From Sphingomonas hankookensis (GTDB lineage Bacteria > Pseudomonadota > Alphaproteobacteria > Sphingomonadales > Sphingomonadaceae), in NCBI RefSeq assembly GCF_022664465.1, contig NZ_JAKREV010000007.1, forward strand, positions 1 through 64,000: DNA of 64,000 nt. The letters are read 5' to 3'. Below the pieces are notes generated by a model. That model did not search any database and had not been told where the DNA came from. It saw only the letters and a program-made list of their open reading frames with translations. Of this stretch, positions 33,490 to 41,375 are shown one piece after another; positions within the stretch are counted from its first letter, which is position 1, and each line of letters begins with the position of its first letter. The position numbers were made by a program, and so were the translations under genes.

Positions 33490-33850
33490 CTAGGTGTTTA
33501 GTCCCGGCATCTGGTGGATCGGGTCGACGATGAACCGGTCTGGCTCTGACGTCCAGATCTTGGCGATGTATTCGTAGGGTGTGAGCCCACTGAGCGTCTT
33601 GAGCCGTCGAGCGAAGTTGTAGGCGGCCATGAAGTCGGCGAGGTGCGTCCGGAGCTGGTCGTGGCTCTCGTAGTGGAAGCGCTTGACGGTGGCTTCCTTG
33701 ATGGTCCGGTTCATCCGCTCGACCTGGCCGTTCGTCCAGGGATGGTTCGGTTTGGTGAGCCGGTGCTCGATGTCGTTGGCCTCGCAGATCATGTCAAAGC
33801 GCATCTGGCGCGACCAGGCGGTGTTGCGGTTGCGGGGCTGCTCGGCAGCT
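33490..33850 (-). mobile_element. IS481-family transposase C-terminal remnant
   Basis: Minus-strand frame reading AEQPRNRNTAWS...FDMICEANDIEHRLTKPNHPWTNGQVERMNRTIKEATVKRFHYES...AAYNFARRLKTLSGLTPYEYI. This is the integrase-core C-terminus of IS481-type transposases with the late catalytic Glu in NGQVERMN. The N-terminal two thirds are absent. The 5' edge at about 33850 abuts the DsrE gene and removes its last codons, so the element (or a deletion involving it) disrupted that gene. Confidence 0.82.
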
Positions 33851-34362
33851 GCAACGTCGCCATCGTCGTGAGCGCCGAAACATCAATCTCGATACCATTG
33901 TCGACGACAGCCGGATCGATCTCGTTGCCGACCAGCGCCTGGCTGCACACCCGCACCGATATGCCCGCGGTCCGCAACGCTGCCACCAGCGGCAGGTTCG
34001 GGTTTCTGGAGATCTTGGTCCGCTCGCCATAAGCGGCATCGTTCATCACCAGTGTCGTCGCCGGCCCGTGGATCAAGACAGCGACGTCCCCGGCGGCAGG
34101 CCTGACGCCATCGGCTCCGAGCAGGTTCACGAAGCGCGCGACCTTCTCCAGGTTCGGGTTGACCTGATCCAGCAAGGTCGCCGCCTTGGCGACGCTGAAC
34201 AGGACGCGATAGTGCAGCGAGCGATCGGGCCGCTCCTTCGCGTCGGGCATGGGCGCATCGCACCATAGCCAGGGATCACCGGATGGCGCGGATCAACGGC
34301 CATCGCGCCGCTACTCGACGCAGCATCGTCGCTGCCGCGACCAAACCCAATTTGAAAACCAT
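33851..34362 (-). pseudogene. Secreted DsrE-family protein, truncated by IS481 and frameshifted
   Basis: The core reads LHYRVLFSVAKAATLLDQVNPNLEKVARFVNLLGADGVRPAAGDVAVLIHGPATTLVMNDAAYGERTK...VRVCSQALVGNEIDPAVVDNGIEIDVSALTTMATLQL. It is a DsrE/DsrF-like sulfur-relay fold with the conserved Cys in VRVCSQAL. It ends at the IS481 edge, losing the usual short tail. Upstream, the signal peptide (MVFKLGLVAAATML from 34362) and linker (VDPRHPVIPGYGAMRP) lie in two other frames, so two indels are needed to join them. It belongs to the adjacent sulfur island and is non-functional as written. Confidence 0.8.
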
Positions 34363-34376
34363 GTGACACTCCCCGA

Positions 34377-34754
34377 TCATCCGATCCGGGCAAAGGCGGC
34401 CGCACCCGACAGGCGCACCGGGGCGGATGCACAGGTCGCGACACGCTGCAACTTGGCGACCGGCCGCGCCGCGCCGAAGGCGGCGAACAATGCGCGCACC
34501 CTCTCGTCGACGTCCTCGGCCGCGATACGGTAATATATCTGGCGCGCCTCGCGGCGGGTGGCGACGAGATCGGCGCGCCGCAACTCGGCGAGCTGCTGGC
34601 TGAGCGCGGGCTGACCAATGCCGGTCGCCTCCTCGATCTCGCCCACCGCGCGCTCACCGTCCAGCAGAACGGAGAGGATCATCAGCCGTTGCGGCTGCGC
34701 GAGCGTCCGCAGGCGCTCCACTATCGCATCCGCCTGGGGACGATCGAGGCTCAT
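34377..34754 (-). CDS. ArsR-family regulator (BigR/SqrR-like fold)
   Basis: A 125-residue winged-helix repressor: LRTLAQPQRLMILSVLLDGERAVGEIEEATGIGQPALSQQLAELRRADLVATRREARQIYYRI. This layout and its position in a sulfide-oxidation island match BigR/SqrR repressors, which sense persulfide by two Cys. Here the positions corresponding to those Cys appear to be Ser (ILSVLL) and Gly (AAFGAA), and the only Cys is residue 108 in a C-terminal extension (RVATCASAP). Sensing must therefore differ, or the protein responds to something else. Its ATG overlaps the peroxiredoxin stop (ATGA). Confidence 0.9.
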   Translation of the reverse strand: MSLDRPQADAIVERLRTLAQPQRLMILSVLLDGERAVGEIEEATGIGQPALSQQLAELRRADLVATRREARQIYYRIAAEDVDERVRALFAAFGAARPVAKLQRVATCASAPVRLSGAAAFARIG

Positions 34755-35371
34755 GCGTCCGGCCTCAGCCGGTGGAACCAGTCCGCCTCGCCATCGACCG
34801 GCAACGCCGGCGGCAGCAGCACGTCGTCACCCGGATACCATCCAGCCGGCGTCAGCGCGTCGCCCTTGGTGGCGCGTTGGAGCGCTTGGACGGTGCGCAG
34901 CATCTCCTCGATCGAACGGCCGACGTTCATGGGATACCAGTTGATCGCGCGCACCACGCCTTCGGGATCGATGAAGAAGGTCGCGCGCACCGCCGCGGAG
35001 TCCGTGGCATCGGCATCAAGCATCCCATAGGCGTGCCCGACTGCCATCGACGGGTCTTCCACCACCGGAAACGGCACTTCGATCCCCGCGAGTTCGCGGA
35101 TCGCGCGCATCCAGGCGACATGGCTGTACAGGCTGTCGACCGACAGGCCCAGCAGCGCACAGTCGATCGCCTCGAACTTGGGCGCGGCGTGCGCGAGCGC
35201 GATGAACTCGCTTGTGCAGACCGGCGTGAAGTCGGCGGGATGCGAGAAGAACAGCAGCCAACGGCCACGGTACTGATCGAGGCTAACGTCGCCCTTGGTG
35301 GTGCGCGCGGTGAAATTGGGGGCGGGATCACCGAGACGGAGTGGTCGGAGAGGAGGGACGGTGTCGTTCAT
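34751..35371 (-). CDS. Peroxiredoxin (Prx6/1-Cys-like)
   Basis: A 206-residue peroxiredoxin. LGDPAPNFTARTTKGDVSLDQYRGRWLLFFSHPADFTPVCTSEF contains the peroxidatic Cys in PVCT with the catalytic Thr and later Arg. C-terminal ATFFIDPEGVVRAINWYPMNVGRSIEEMLRTVQALQ is typical of the Prx6 subfamily. No second resolving Cys is evident, so external thiols should recycle it. The ATG at 35371 is preceded by GAGG. It is divergent from a persulfide-dioxygenase-like gene and co-transcribed with ArsR, linking peroxide or persulfide defence to sulfur stress. Confidence 0.93.
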   Translation of the reverse strand: MNDTVPPLRPLRLGDPAPNFTARTTKGDVSLDQYRGRWLLFFSHPADFTPVCTSEFIALAHAAPKFEAIDCALLGLSVDSLYSHVAWMRAIRELAGIEVPFPVVEDPSMAVGHAYGMLDADATDSAAVRATFFIDPEGVVRAINWYPMNVGRSIEEMLRTVQALQRATKGDALTPAGWYPGDDVLLPPALPVDGEADWFHRLRPDA

Positions 35372-35399
35372 CGTCCTCGAACATGGCACCCGCGGACGG

Positions 35400-35458
35400 T
35401 TGACGCAAGACACTTACAGACATACTTTAATGGTGATTTTACAGGAGTCGCAAGTGTC
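35400..35458 (+). promoter_or_regulatory. Sigma70-like promoter with flanking inverted repeat
   Basis: TTGACG at 35400-35405 and TACTTT at 35423-35428 are 17 bp apart, a good -35/-10 pair for the gene starting at 35454. GACACTT at 35409-35415, inside the spacer, is repeated inverted as AAGTGTC at 35452-35458 over the start codon. This is a candidate operator pair for the divergently encoded ArsR protein. Confidence 0.5.
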
Positions 35459-36377
35459 GCTTGATCCTCATATCGAACAGGCCGCGGGCATCATCGCGGC
35501 TTCTCGGTCCAGCGAGACGGCCGATATTCGTGCATTCTTCGACGAGCCGACGAACAGCGTCAGCTATGTCGTCTCCGACCCTGTCACCCGCCGCGCCGCG
35601 ATCATCGACAGCGTGCTGCATTTCGACCCGGCATCGGGGCGGACGGACAAGGCACCTGCGGACGCGATCGTTGCCTATGTCCACGAGCATGCGCTGACCG
35701 TCGACTGGCTGCTCGAAACCCATGTTCATGCCGATCACCTGTCGGCCGCGCCGTACCTCCATGGCATCGTCGGGGGGCAGCTCGCGATCGGGCGCGCGAT
35801 CACATGCGTGCAGGACGTGTTCGGCAAGATGTTCAACGCCGGCAGCGAGTTCGCGCGCGACGGATCAGACTTCGACCGGCTGTTCGACGACGGCGATCTC
35901 TTCGCGATCGGCGATCTCGCCTGCACTGTGCTGCACGTTCCCGGCCACACGCCGGCTGACGTCGCCTTTGTGATCGGCGACGCCGCGTTCGTCGGCGACA
36001 CGCTGTTCATGCCCGACTACGGCACGGCGCGCGCCGACTTCCCGGGCGGTGATGCCGGCGAGCTGTTCCGATCGATCCGTCGACTGCTCACGCTGCCGGA
36101 CGAGACCCGCCTGTTCCTGTGCCACGACTACAAGGCGCCGGGGCGCGAGGAGTTCGCGTGGGAGACGACGGTCGGTGCGCAGCGCACCGGCAACGTCCAC
36201 GTCCATGACGGCATCGACGAGGAGGCGTTCGTCGCGATGCGCTCGGCAAAGGACGCGACGCTTTCGGCGCCCCGGCTGATGCTGCCCTCGATCCAAGTCA
36301 ACATGCGCGCTGGAAAGCTGCCCGAGCCCGAGGCGAACGGCACCCGCTACCTGCGCATCCCGCTGGACTCGTTCTGA
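35454..36377 (+). CDS. MBL-fold persulfide dioxygenase-like protein
   Basis: A protein of 307 residues. The GTG start at 35454 is chosen for its AGGAG 6 nt ahead; an in-frame ATG at 35430 is possible. Metallo-beta-lactamase motif THVHADHLSAAPYL is followed by VLHVPGHTPADVAFVIGDAAFVGDTLFMPDYGTARADFPGG and FLCHDYKAPGRE, the ETHE1/Blh type single-iron persulfide dioxygenase layout. C-terminal LPSIQVNMRAGKLPEPEANGTRYLRIPL matches the Blh subgroup. It would oxidise glutathione persulfide to sulfite. It leads the sulfur operon and is paralogous to the gene at 40305. Confidence 0.93.
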   Translation: MSLDPHIEQAAGIIAASRSSETADIRAFFDEPTNSVSYVVSDPVTRRAAIIDSVLHFDPASGRTDKAPADAIVAYVHEHALTVDWLLETHVHADHLSAAPYLHGIVGGQLAIGRAITCVQDVFGKMFNAGSEFARDGSDFDRLFDDGDLFAIGDLACTVLHVPGHTPADVAFVIGDAAFVGDTLFMPDYGTARADFPGGDAGELFRSIRRLLTLPDETRLFLCHDYKAPGREEFAWETTVGAQRTGNVHVHDGIDEEAFVAMRSAKDATLSAPRLMLPSIQVNMRAGKLPEPEANGTRYLRIPLDSF

Positions 36378-36814
36378 TGCCCGGCTTTCCGCAAGCGATG
36401 CCGCTCCACGGCCTGATCGGCGGGCTGATGATCGGGCTGGCCGCCGCCCCCATGCTGCTCGCCAACGGGCGCGTGGCGGGATGCAGCGACCTCTTCGCGC
36501 GGGCGACCGGCATCGCCAGCGGCGACATGCCGCGCAGTCTCGCGCTCGCCTTCGCTATCGGGCTGCCGATCGGCGCCGCGATCGTCGGCCTGACGATGGG
36601 CGTGGAAGCGCGCTTTTCGGCGTCCTTCGCTTTGCTCGCTGTCGCCGGCGTCATCGTCGGCTTCGGCACCCGGCTCGGGTCGGGCTGCACCAGCGGACAC
36701 GGCGTGGTCGGCCTGTCGCGATTGTCGCCGCGTTCGATCGCCGCGACCGCGACGTTCATGGCGCTGGGTATCATCACCGCCACGGCGCTGCGCCTGTGGG
36801 GCGTGATGCCATGA
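36377..36814 (+). CDS. YeeE/YedE-type sulfur transporter subunit, first half
   Basis: A 145-residue membrane protein with four hydrophobic segments. GRVAGCSDLFARATG and GFGTRLGSGCTSGHGVVGLSRLSPRSIAATATFM carry the conserved Cys of the YeeE/YedE family (PF04143), thought to pass thiosulfate or sulfide-like sulfur across the membrane. In this split type two small proteins form the transporter; the partner gene directly downstream is damaged. It overlaps the MBL gene stop (TGATG). Confidence 0.92.
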   Translation: MPGFPQAMPLHGLIGGLMIGLAAAPMLLANGRVAGCSDLFARATGIASGDMPRSLALAFAIGLPIGAAIVGLTMGVEARFSASFALLAVAGVIVGFGTRLGSGCTSGHGVVGLSRLSPRSIAATATFMALGIITATALRLWGVMP

Positions 36815-37170
36815 ACCGCCAGACGCTCGTCTCGCTCGCAACCGGCACGCTCTTCGGTGCCGGTCTCGCGATCCCATGATCGTGGGCGATCGTGCGCCGT
36901 TGCGCCCGTCCGATCGTGGCGACGGAGTTCCACCTTCCCGCGACGCGGCCGATCGCCGGTCGCCTGATCGCAGGCGCGGCCCTGTTCGGCATCGGTTGGG
37001 GTCTGCCGGGCCTGTGCCCCGGCCCCGCCATCGCCAGCCTCGGCGTGGCGCCGATCCCGGCCCTGATCTTTTGCGCAGGCATGGCGGTGGGCTTCGGCCT
37101 GTACCGCCTCGTGCCGGCTACCTCCTCCACCCGCAAGGGATCACGTGATGGCCTTCAAGCAGCTCGATGA
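36811..37170 (+). pseudogene. DUF6691 (second half of YeeE/YedE transporter), internally deleted
   Basis: ATG at 36811 opens MNRQTLVSLATGTLFGAGLAIP, the normal N-terminus, then hits a TGA at 36877-36879. The C-terminal half resumes in another frame from about 36890 (RRCARPIVATEFHLPATRPIAGRLIAGAALFGIGWGLPGLCPGPAIASLGVAPIPALIFCAGMAVGFGLYRLV) with the conserved GLCPGPA Cys. About 40 residues usually present between the two (the first reactive-Cys helix and loop) are missing. So the gene has an internal deletion plus frameshift and is inactive. The next gene starts inside its tail. Confidence 0.82.
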
Positions 37171-38809
37171 CGGCATCGCGGTTTCGCCGCAGCTCAGCCT
37201 CGCCGATGTCGGCCGGGCCGCGCGCGAAGGCTATCGCTCGATCATTTCCAATCGCCCGGACGGCGAGGAAGCGGGCCAACCGAAGGCCGCGGCGATCCAG
37301 ACCGAAGCCGAGCGCAATGGAATGGCGTTCGCACACATTCCGATCGTTTCCGGCAAAGCCGGCGACGCCGATGGCGACGCGATGGCGCAGGCGCTCGCTA
37401 CCATGCCGAAGCCTATCCTCGCCTACTGCCGCAGCGGCACGCGCTCGACGACGCTGTGGGCGCTGGCGAACGCCGACAAGGCGGAGCCAGGCGATCTTAT
37501 CCAGCGGGCGGCCGGCGCCGACCACGACATTGCTGCCCTCGAACCCGCGCTTCGGCGCCGCAGAAAGGCCCATAACATGACCTACGACGTCGTTATCGTC
37601 GGGGGCGGTGCCGCCGGCATTGCCACCGCCGCCAGCATCCTCAAGCGCCAGCCCAAGGTGACGATCGCGATCGTCGATCCGGCGACGGACCATTACTATC
37701 AGCCCGGCTGGACGATGGTCGGGGCAGGCGTCTTCACGGCCGAACAGACCCGCAAGGCCGAAGCCAATGTGATGCCGAAGGGCATCGAGTGGATACGGGT
37801 CGCGGCCAATGGCTTCGATCCCGATCGCAACGCGGTCGCGCTAGAAGACGGGCGCACGCTGACCTACCGCGTCCTCGTCGCCGCGCCGGGCCTCCGGCTT
37901 GCCTGGGAAAAGATCGAGGGCCTGGAACAGACTCTCGGCCGCAACGGCGTCACCTCCAACTATCGCTACGACCTGGCACCTTACACCTATCGCCTCGTTC
38001 AGGAACTGAAGAAGGGGCGCGCGCTGTTCAGCCAGCCTCCCATGCCGATCAAGTGCGCGGGCGCGCCGCAGAAGGCGATGTACCTGTCGTGCGATATCTG
38101 GCGCGAGGCCGGCGTGCTGCCGGGGATCGACGTCGAGTTCCACAACGCCGGCGCGGTGCTGTTCGGGGTCGCGCATTACGTCCCGACGCTAATGGAATAT
38201 ATCCAGAAGTACGGCATCGATCTCTGCCTTGAATCCAACCTCGTCGCGGTCGACGGCGACCGGCAGGTCGTCACCTTCGCGCAGAAGAAGGACGGGGAGA
38301 CGGTCCGGGTCGAACGAGAGTTCGACATGCTCCACGTCGTGCCGCCCCAGGTGTCGCACGAGTGGGTCGCCAAGAGTCCGCTCGCTGCGGCCAGCGGCTT
38401 CATCGAGGTCGACGAGCCGACGCTGCGCCACAAGAAGTACGAGAACGTCTTCGCGCTCGGCGATGGCGCCGGGACCAGCAACGCCAAGACCGCTGCCGCG
38501 GCGCGCAAGCAGGCTCCGGTGGTGGCGGTCAACGTGCTGGCGGCGCTCGACGGCAAGCCTCCGGTCGCCGATTATGACGGATACGGCTCGTGCCCGCTCA
38601 CGGTCGAGCGCGGCAAGATTGTGCTGGCCGAGTTCGGCTATGGCGGGAAACTGCTGCCGAGCTTCCCGCGCTGGTTCATCGACGGGTCGAAGCCGACACG
38701 CGCCGCCTGGTATCTCAAGGAGCGGCTGCTGCCCGCAATCTACTGGCATGGTATGCTCAAGGGCCGCGAGCCGATGGCCGCACCCCATATGATCGGCAAG
38801 GGGGCATGA
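37148..38809 (+). CDS. DUF442 (Blh phosphatase-like) domain fused to sulfide:quinone oxidoreductase
   Basis: A 553-residue fusion. Residues 1-138 are a DUF442/TIGR01244 dual-specificity-phosphatase-like sulfurtransferase domain (QLSLADVGRAAREGYRSIISNRPDGEE; active loop AYCRSGTRS with Cys94). From Met144 it is a type II SQR: FAD motif VVIVGGGAAGIATA, Cys303 in IKCAGAPQK and Cys482 in YGSCPLTVERGKIVLAEF form the catalytic disulfide pair known from human SQOR. Residues 435-445 give the second FAD motif (VFALGDGAG). It oxidises sulfide and passes electrons to quinone. The frame is unbroken across the junction (RRRRKAHNMTYDVV). DUF442 is more often fused to MBL dioxygenases. The ATG at 37148 follows AGGGA. 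Confidence 0.9.
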   Translation: MAFKQLDDGIAVSPQLSLADVGRAAREGYRSIISNRPDGEEAGQPKAAAIQTEAERNGMAFAHIPIVSGKAGDADGDAMAQALATMPKPILAYCRSGTRSTTLWALANADKAEPGDLIQRAAGADHDIAALEPALRRRRKAHNMTYDVVIVGGGAAGIATAASILKRQPKVTIAIVDPATDHYYQPGWTMVGAGVFTAEQTRKAEANVMPKGIEWIRVAANGFDPDRNAVALEDGRTLTYRVLVAAPGLRLAWEKIEGLEQTLGRNGVTSNYRYDLAPYTYRLVQELKKGRALFSQPPMPIKCAGAPQKAMYLSCDIWREAGVLPGIDVEFHNAGAVLFGVAHYVPTLMEYIQKYGIDLCLESNLVAVDGDRQVVTFAQKKDGETVRVEREFDMLHVVPPQVSHEWVAKSPLAAASGFIEVDEPTLRHKKYENVFALGDGAGTSNAKTAAAARKQAPVVAVNVLAALDGKPPVADYDGYGSCPLTVERGKIVLAEFGYGGKLLPSFPRWFIDGSKPTRAAWYLKERLLPAIYWHGMLKGREPMAAPHMIGKGA

Positions 38810-39585
38810 CGCTGGAGCCGATCCAGTACGTGCTCGGGAGCGTATCCGGCGCGCTGGTGGGGTTCACGCTGGGGCTCGTCGGCGGGGGTGGTTCGATCCT
38901 TGCCGTGCCGCTGATGGTCTATCTGGTCGGCGTGCCGAGCGCCCATATGGCGATCGGCACCAGCGCTTTCGCGGTCGCCGCCAACGCTGCGACCGGGCTG
39001 ATCGGCCACGCGCGCGCCAGCACGGTCAAATGGCGCTGCGGCGGCATGTACGCGGCGGCCGGGGTCGTCGGCGCCTTCGCAGGTTCTACCTTGGGCAAGG
39101 CGCTCGACGGGCAGAAGCTGTTGTTTCTCTTCGCGCTTGTCATGCTGGTAGTGGGCGGCCTGATGCTGCGTGGGCGCAAGGATCGCGGCGTCCCGGGCGC
39201 GGAATGCAATCGCGAGAACGCGCCCAAGGTGCTTGGCTACGGCCTCGGTACGGGCATCTTCTCCGGTTTCTTCGGTATCGGCGGCGGGTTCCTGATCGTA
39301 CCCGGGCTGGTCGCTTCAACGCGGATGCCTATGATTAACGCAGTCGGCACCAGCCTCGTTGCGGTGACCGCTTTCGGGCTGACGACGGCTCTCAATTATG
39401 CCTTTTCCGGTCTAGTCGACTGGCCGCTCGCCGGTGTGTTCATCGCCGGTGGCGTCGCGGGCGGTCTGCTCGGAACGATGCTCGCCAAACGGCTGTCCGG
39501 CACCGGCACATTGACGACGGTGTTCGCCGCGCTGATCTTCGTGGTTGCCATCTACATGCTGTGGAAGAGTTGGACTGCGCTGTGA
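38806..39585 (+). CDS. TauE/SafE-family sulfite/sulfonate exporter
   Basis: A 259-residue inner-membrane protein with about eight helices. GALVGFTLGLVGGGGSILAVPLMVYLVGVPSAHMAIGTSAFAVAANA and the repeat GIFSGFFGIGGGFLIVPGLVASTRMPMINAVGTSLVAV are the two halves of the TauE/SafE (DUF81) fold. It overlaps the SQR-fusion stop by four bases. It is expected to export sulfite made by the persulfide dioxygenases. Confidence 0.94.
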   Translation: MTLEPIQYVLGSVSGALVGFTLGLVGGGGSILAVPLMVYLVGVPSAHMAIGTSAFAVAANAATGLIGHARASTVKWRCGGMYAAAGVVGAFAGSTLGKALDGQKLLFLFALVMLVVGGLMLRGRKDRGVPGAECNRENAPKVLGYGLGTGIFSGFFGIGGGFLIVPGLVASTRMPMINAVGTSLVAVTAFGLTTALNYAFSGLVDWPLAGVFIAGGVAGGLLGTMLAKRLSGTGTLTTVFAALIFVVAIYMLWKSWTAL

Positions 39586-40284
39586 CGCGGCTTGCGGCCA
39601 AGGACCGGCGCTGTCGCGAGATCGCGGCTTTGATCGCGGCGGGTGCCGGCTCTGCTCACCCGGAGACAAGCGGTGCAGCTCGGCGCCGTGGTGGTCGGGG
39701 CTGGGCGGTAAGGCAGGTATTGCGTCGAACCACGCCGATCGGTCGCGCGATCGGCCCGCGTGCGGACGCGATCATGGCTGGTGATGGCTCGCCCGAAGAC
39801 GGACCCGCCGATGCCACGCTGCGGCTTGCGGTCTTTACCGACTATCGATGCCCGGCCTTGTCGCCACGCCTTCCCGGCGATGGAAGAGGCGGTGCGGCGC
39901 GATGGCAAGGTGCGGGTCATCTACAAGGACTGGCCGATCTTCGGCCCGCCCTCCGAACGTGTGGCAAGCATCGCGCTCGCCAGTGCCGAACAGGGGATAT
40001 ACCCGGCGGTGCATCGCAGCCTGATGACCGACAGCCGGATCATTGACGACGACATGCTGCGCGACGTCGTCATCGGCGCAGGCGGCGACTGGTCGCGCGC
40101 GATGCGCTGGCTGGCAGCAAACGCTGGGCTGGTCGCGGGGCGGCTCCGCGCCAACGGACAGGAAGCCTATTCGATCGGGCTGTCCGGCACCCCAGGGTTC
40201 CTGGCGGGGCAGATGCTGGTGATGGGCGCGATCAACGCGGACGATTTCGCAAGACTGTTCGCGCGGTCGCGGGCGGCAAGCTGA
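39582..40284 (+). pseudogene. DsbA-like thiol oxidoreductase, frameshift inside CXXC
   Basis: A GTG at 39582 overlaps the TauE stop (GTGA). The first frame encodes AAKDRRCREIAALIAAGAG to LRLAVFTDYRCPA; the second frame continues CRHAFPAMEEAVRRDGKVRVIYKDWPIFGPPSERVASIALAS and EAYSIGLSGTPGFLAGQMLVMG (cis-Pro region) to 40284. Joined, the active site is CPAC. Exactly between the two Cys codons (39855-39858) there are four bases for one Ala codon, so one extra base breaks the gene inside CXXC. There is no cleavable signal peptide; an N-terminal anchor is unclear. Confidence 0.85.
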
Positions 40285-40304
40285 CGGATATGGGAGGACT
40301 ATGT

Positions 40305-41192
40305 ATGATCGAATATCACCACGAGGGCATGACGGTCGCATCGCTCCACGACGAGCGCACGGGCAGCTTCCAATATATCGTCGTCGACGACGCGACCAAG
40401 ATCGCGGGGATCATCGATCCGGTTCTCGACTATGATCCGCGCGCTGGCGCCACCTCGACGCGCAACGCCGATCTGATCCTCGACTATGTACGCGCGAACG
40501 GGCTGACGGTCGAATGGCTGCTCGACACACACCCTCATGCCGATCACTTCTCGGCCGCCCCGTATCTCGCCGGCAAAACGGGCGGGAAGACCGCGATCGG
40601 TGAGAAGGTCGTGAAGGTACAGAAGCTGTGGCAGGATATCTACTGCCTGCCTGATCTGCCCGTCGACGGCAGCCAGTGGGACCGGCTGTTCGCTGACGGC
40701 GAGACGTTCCGGATCGGCTCGCTCGATGCTCGCGTCATGCTGTCGCCCGGCCATACGCTCGCCTCGATCACCTATGTGGTCGGCGACGCCGCGTTCGTTC
40801 ACGACACGCTGATGGTGCCCGACAGCGGCACGAGCCGCGCCGATTTCCCGGGCGGCGACGCGCACGCTCTCTGGCGTTCAATCCGCGCCATTCTGGATCT
40901 GGCTCCGACCACCGTGACCTATGTAGGCCACGATTACGGGAAGGACGGTCGCGAGGTGAACGGCCGAGCGACCGTCGCCGAACAGCGCCGCGACAACATC
41001 CATGTCCATGACGGCATCGACGAAGCCGAGTTCGTCGCGACCCGCGAGAAGCGCGACGCGACGCTGCCGCTGCCCGACCTGATGCTCGCCGCGCTCCAGG
41101 TGAACATCCGGGGTGGCCGGCTACCCGAGACGGAACCGTGCGGCACCGCCTTCCTCAAGGTGCCGCTCAATCGTTTCGGACAAGACGAATGA
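40305..41192 (+). CDS. MBL-fold persulfide dioxygenase-like protein, second copy
   Basis: A protein of 295 residues from the ATG at 40305, with GGGAGGA 6 nt ahead. Motifs THPHADHFSAAPYLAGKTGG, VMLSPGHTLASITYVVGDAAFVHDTLMVPDSGTSRADFPGGDAHALWRSI and YVGHDYGKDGRE place it in the Blh/ETHE1 group. The C-terminal LAALQVNIRGGRLPETEPCGTAFLKVPL matches the paralogue at 35454. Differences (HxHADHF versus HxHADHL, a LWQDIYCLPDLPVDGSQ insertion) suggest distinct substrates. Last gene of the sulfur island. Confidence 0.92.
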   Translation: MIEYHHEGMTVASLHDERTGSFQYIVVDDATKIAGIIDPVLDYDPRAGATSTRNADLILDYVRANGLTVEWLLDTHPHADHFSAAPYLAGKTGGKTAIGEKVVKVQKLWQDIYCLPDLPVDGSQWDRLFADGETFRIGSLDARVMLSPGHTLASITYVVGDAAFVHDTLMVPDSGTSRADFPGGDAHALWRSIRAILDLAPTTVTYVGHDYGKDGREVNGRATVAEQRRDNIHVHDGIDEAEFVATREKRDATLPLPDLMLAALQVNIRGGRLPETEPCGTAFLKVPLNRFGQDE

Positions 41193-41375
41193 GGGAACCG
41201 CTACCTCCGACTCCGCCACTTCCCCGACCAAACCGACGGATTCCCGTATCAGAATTGGCGATCGGGGATTTCGCCCAGGACGGGGTGCGAAGATGGCATG
41301 TCACGGGTCACGCCCGCGTGCCGGATCGCCTCGACTCCGACGCGCTAGGCCGGTCGATCGGTCCGACCATCCCCC

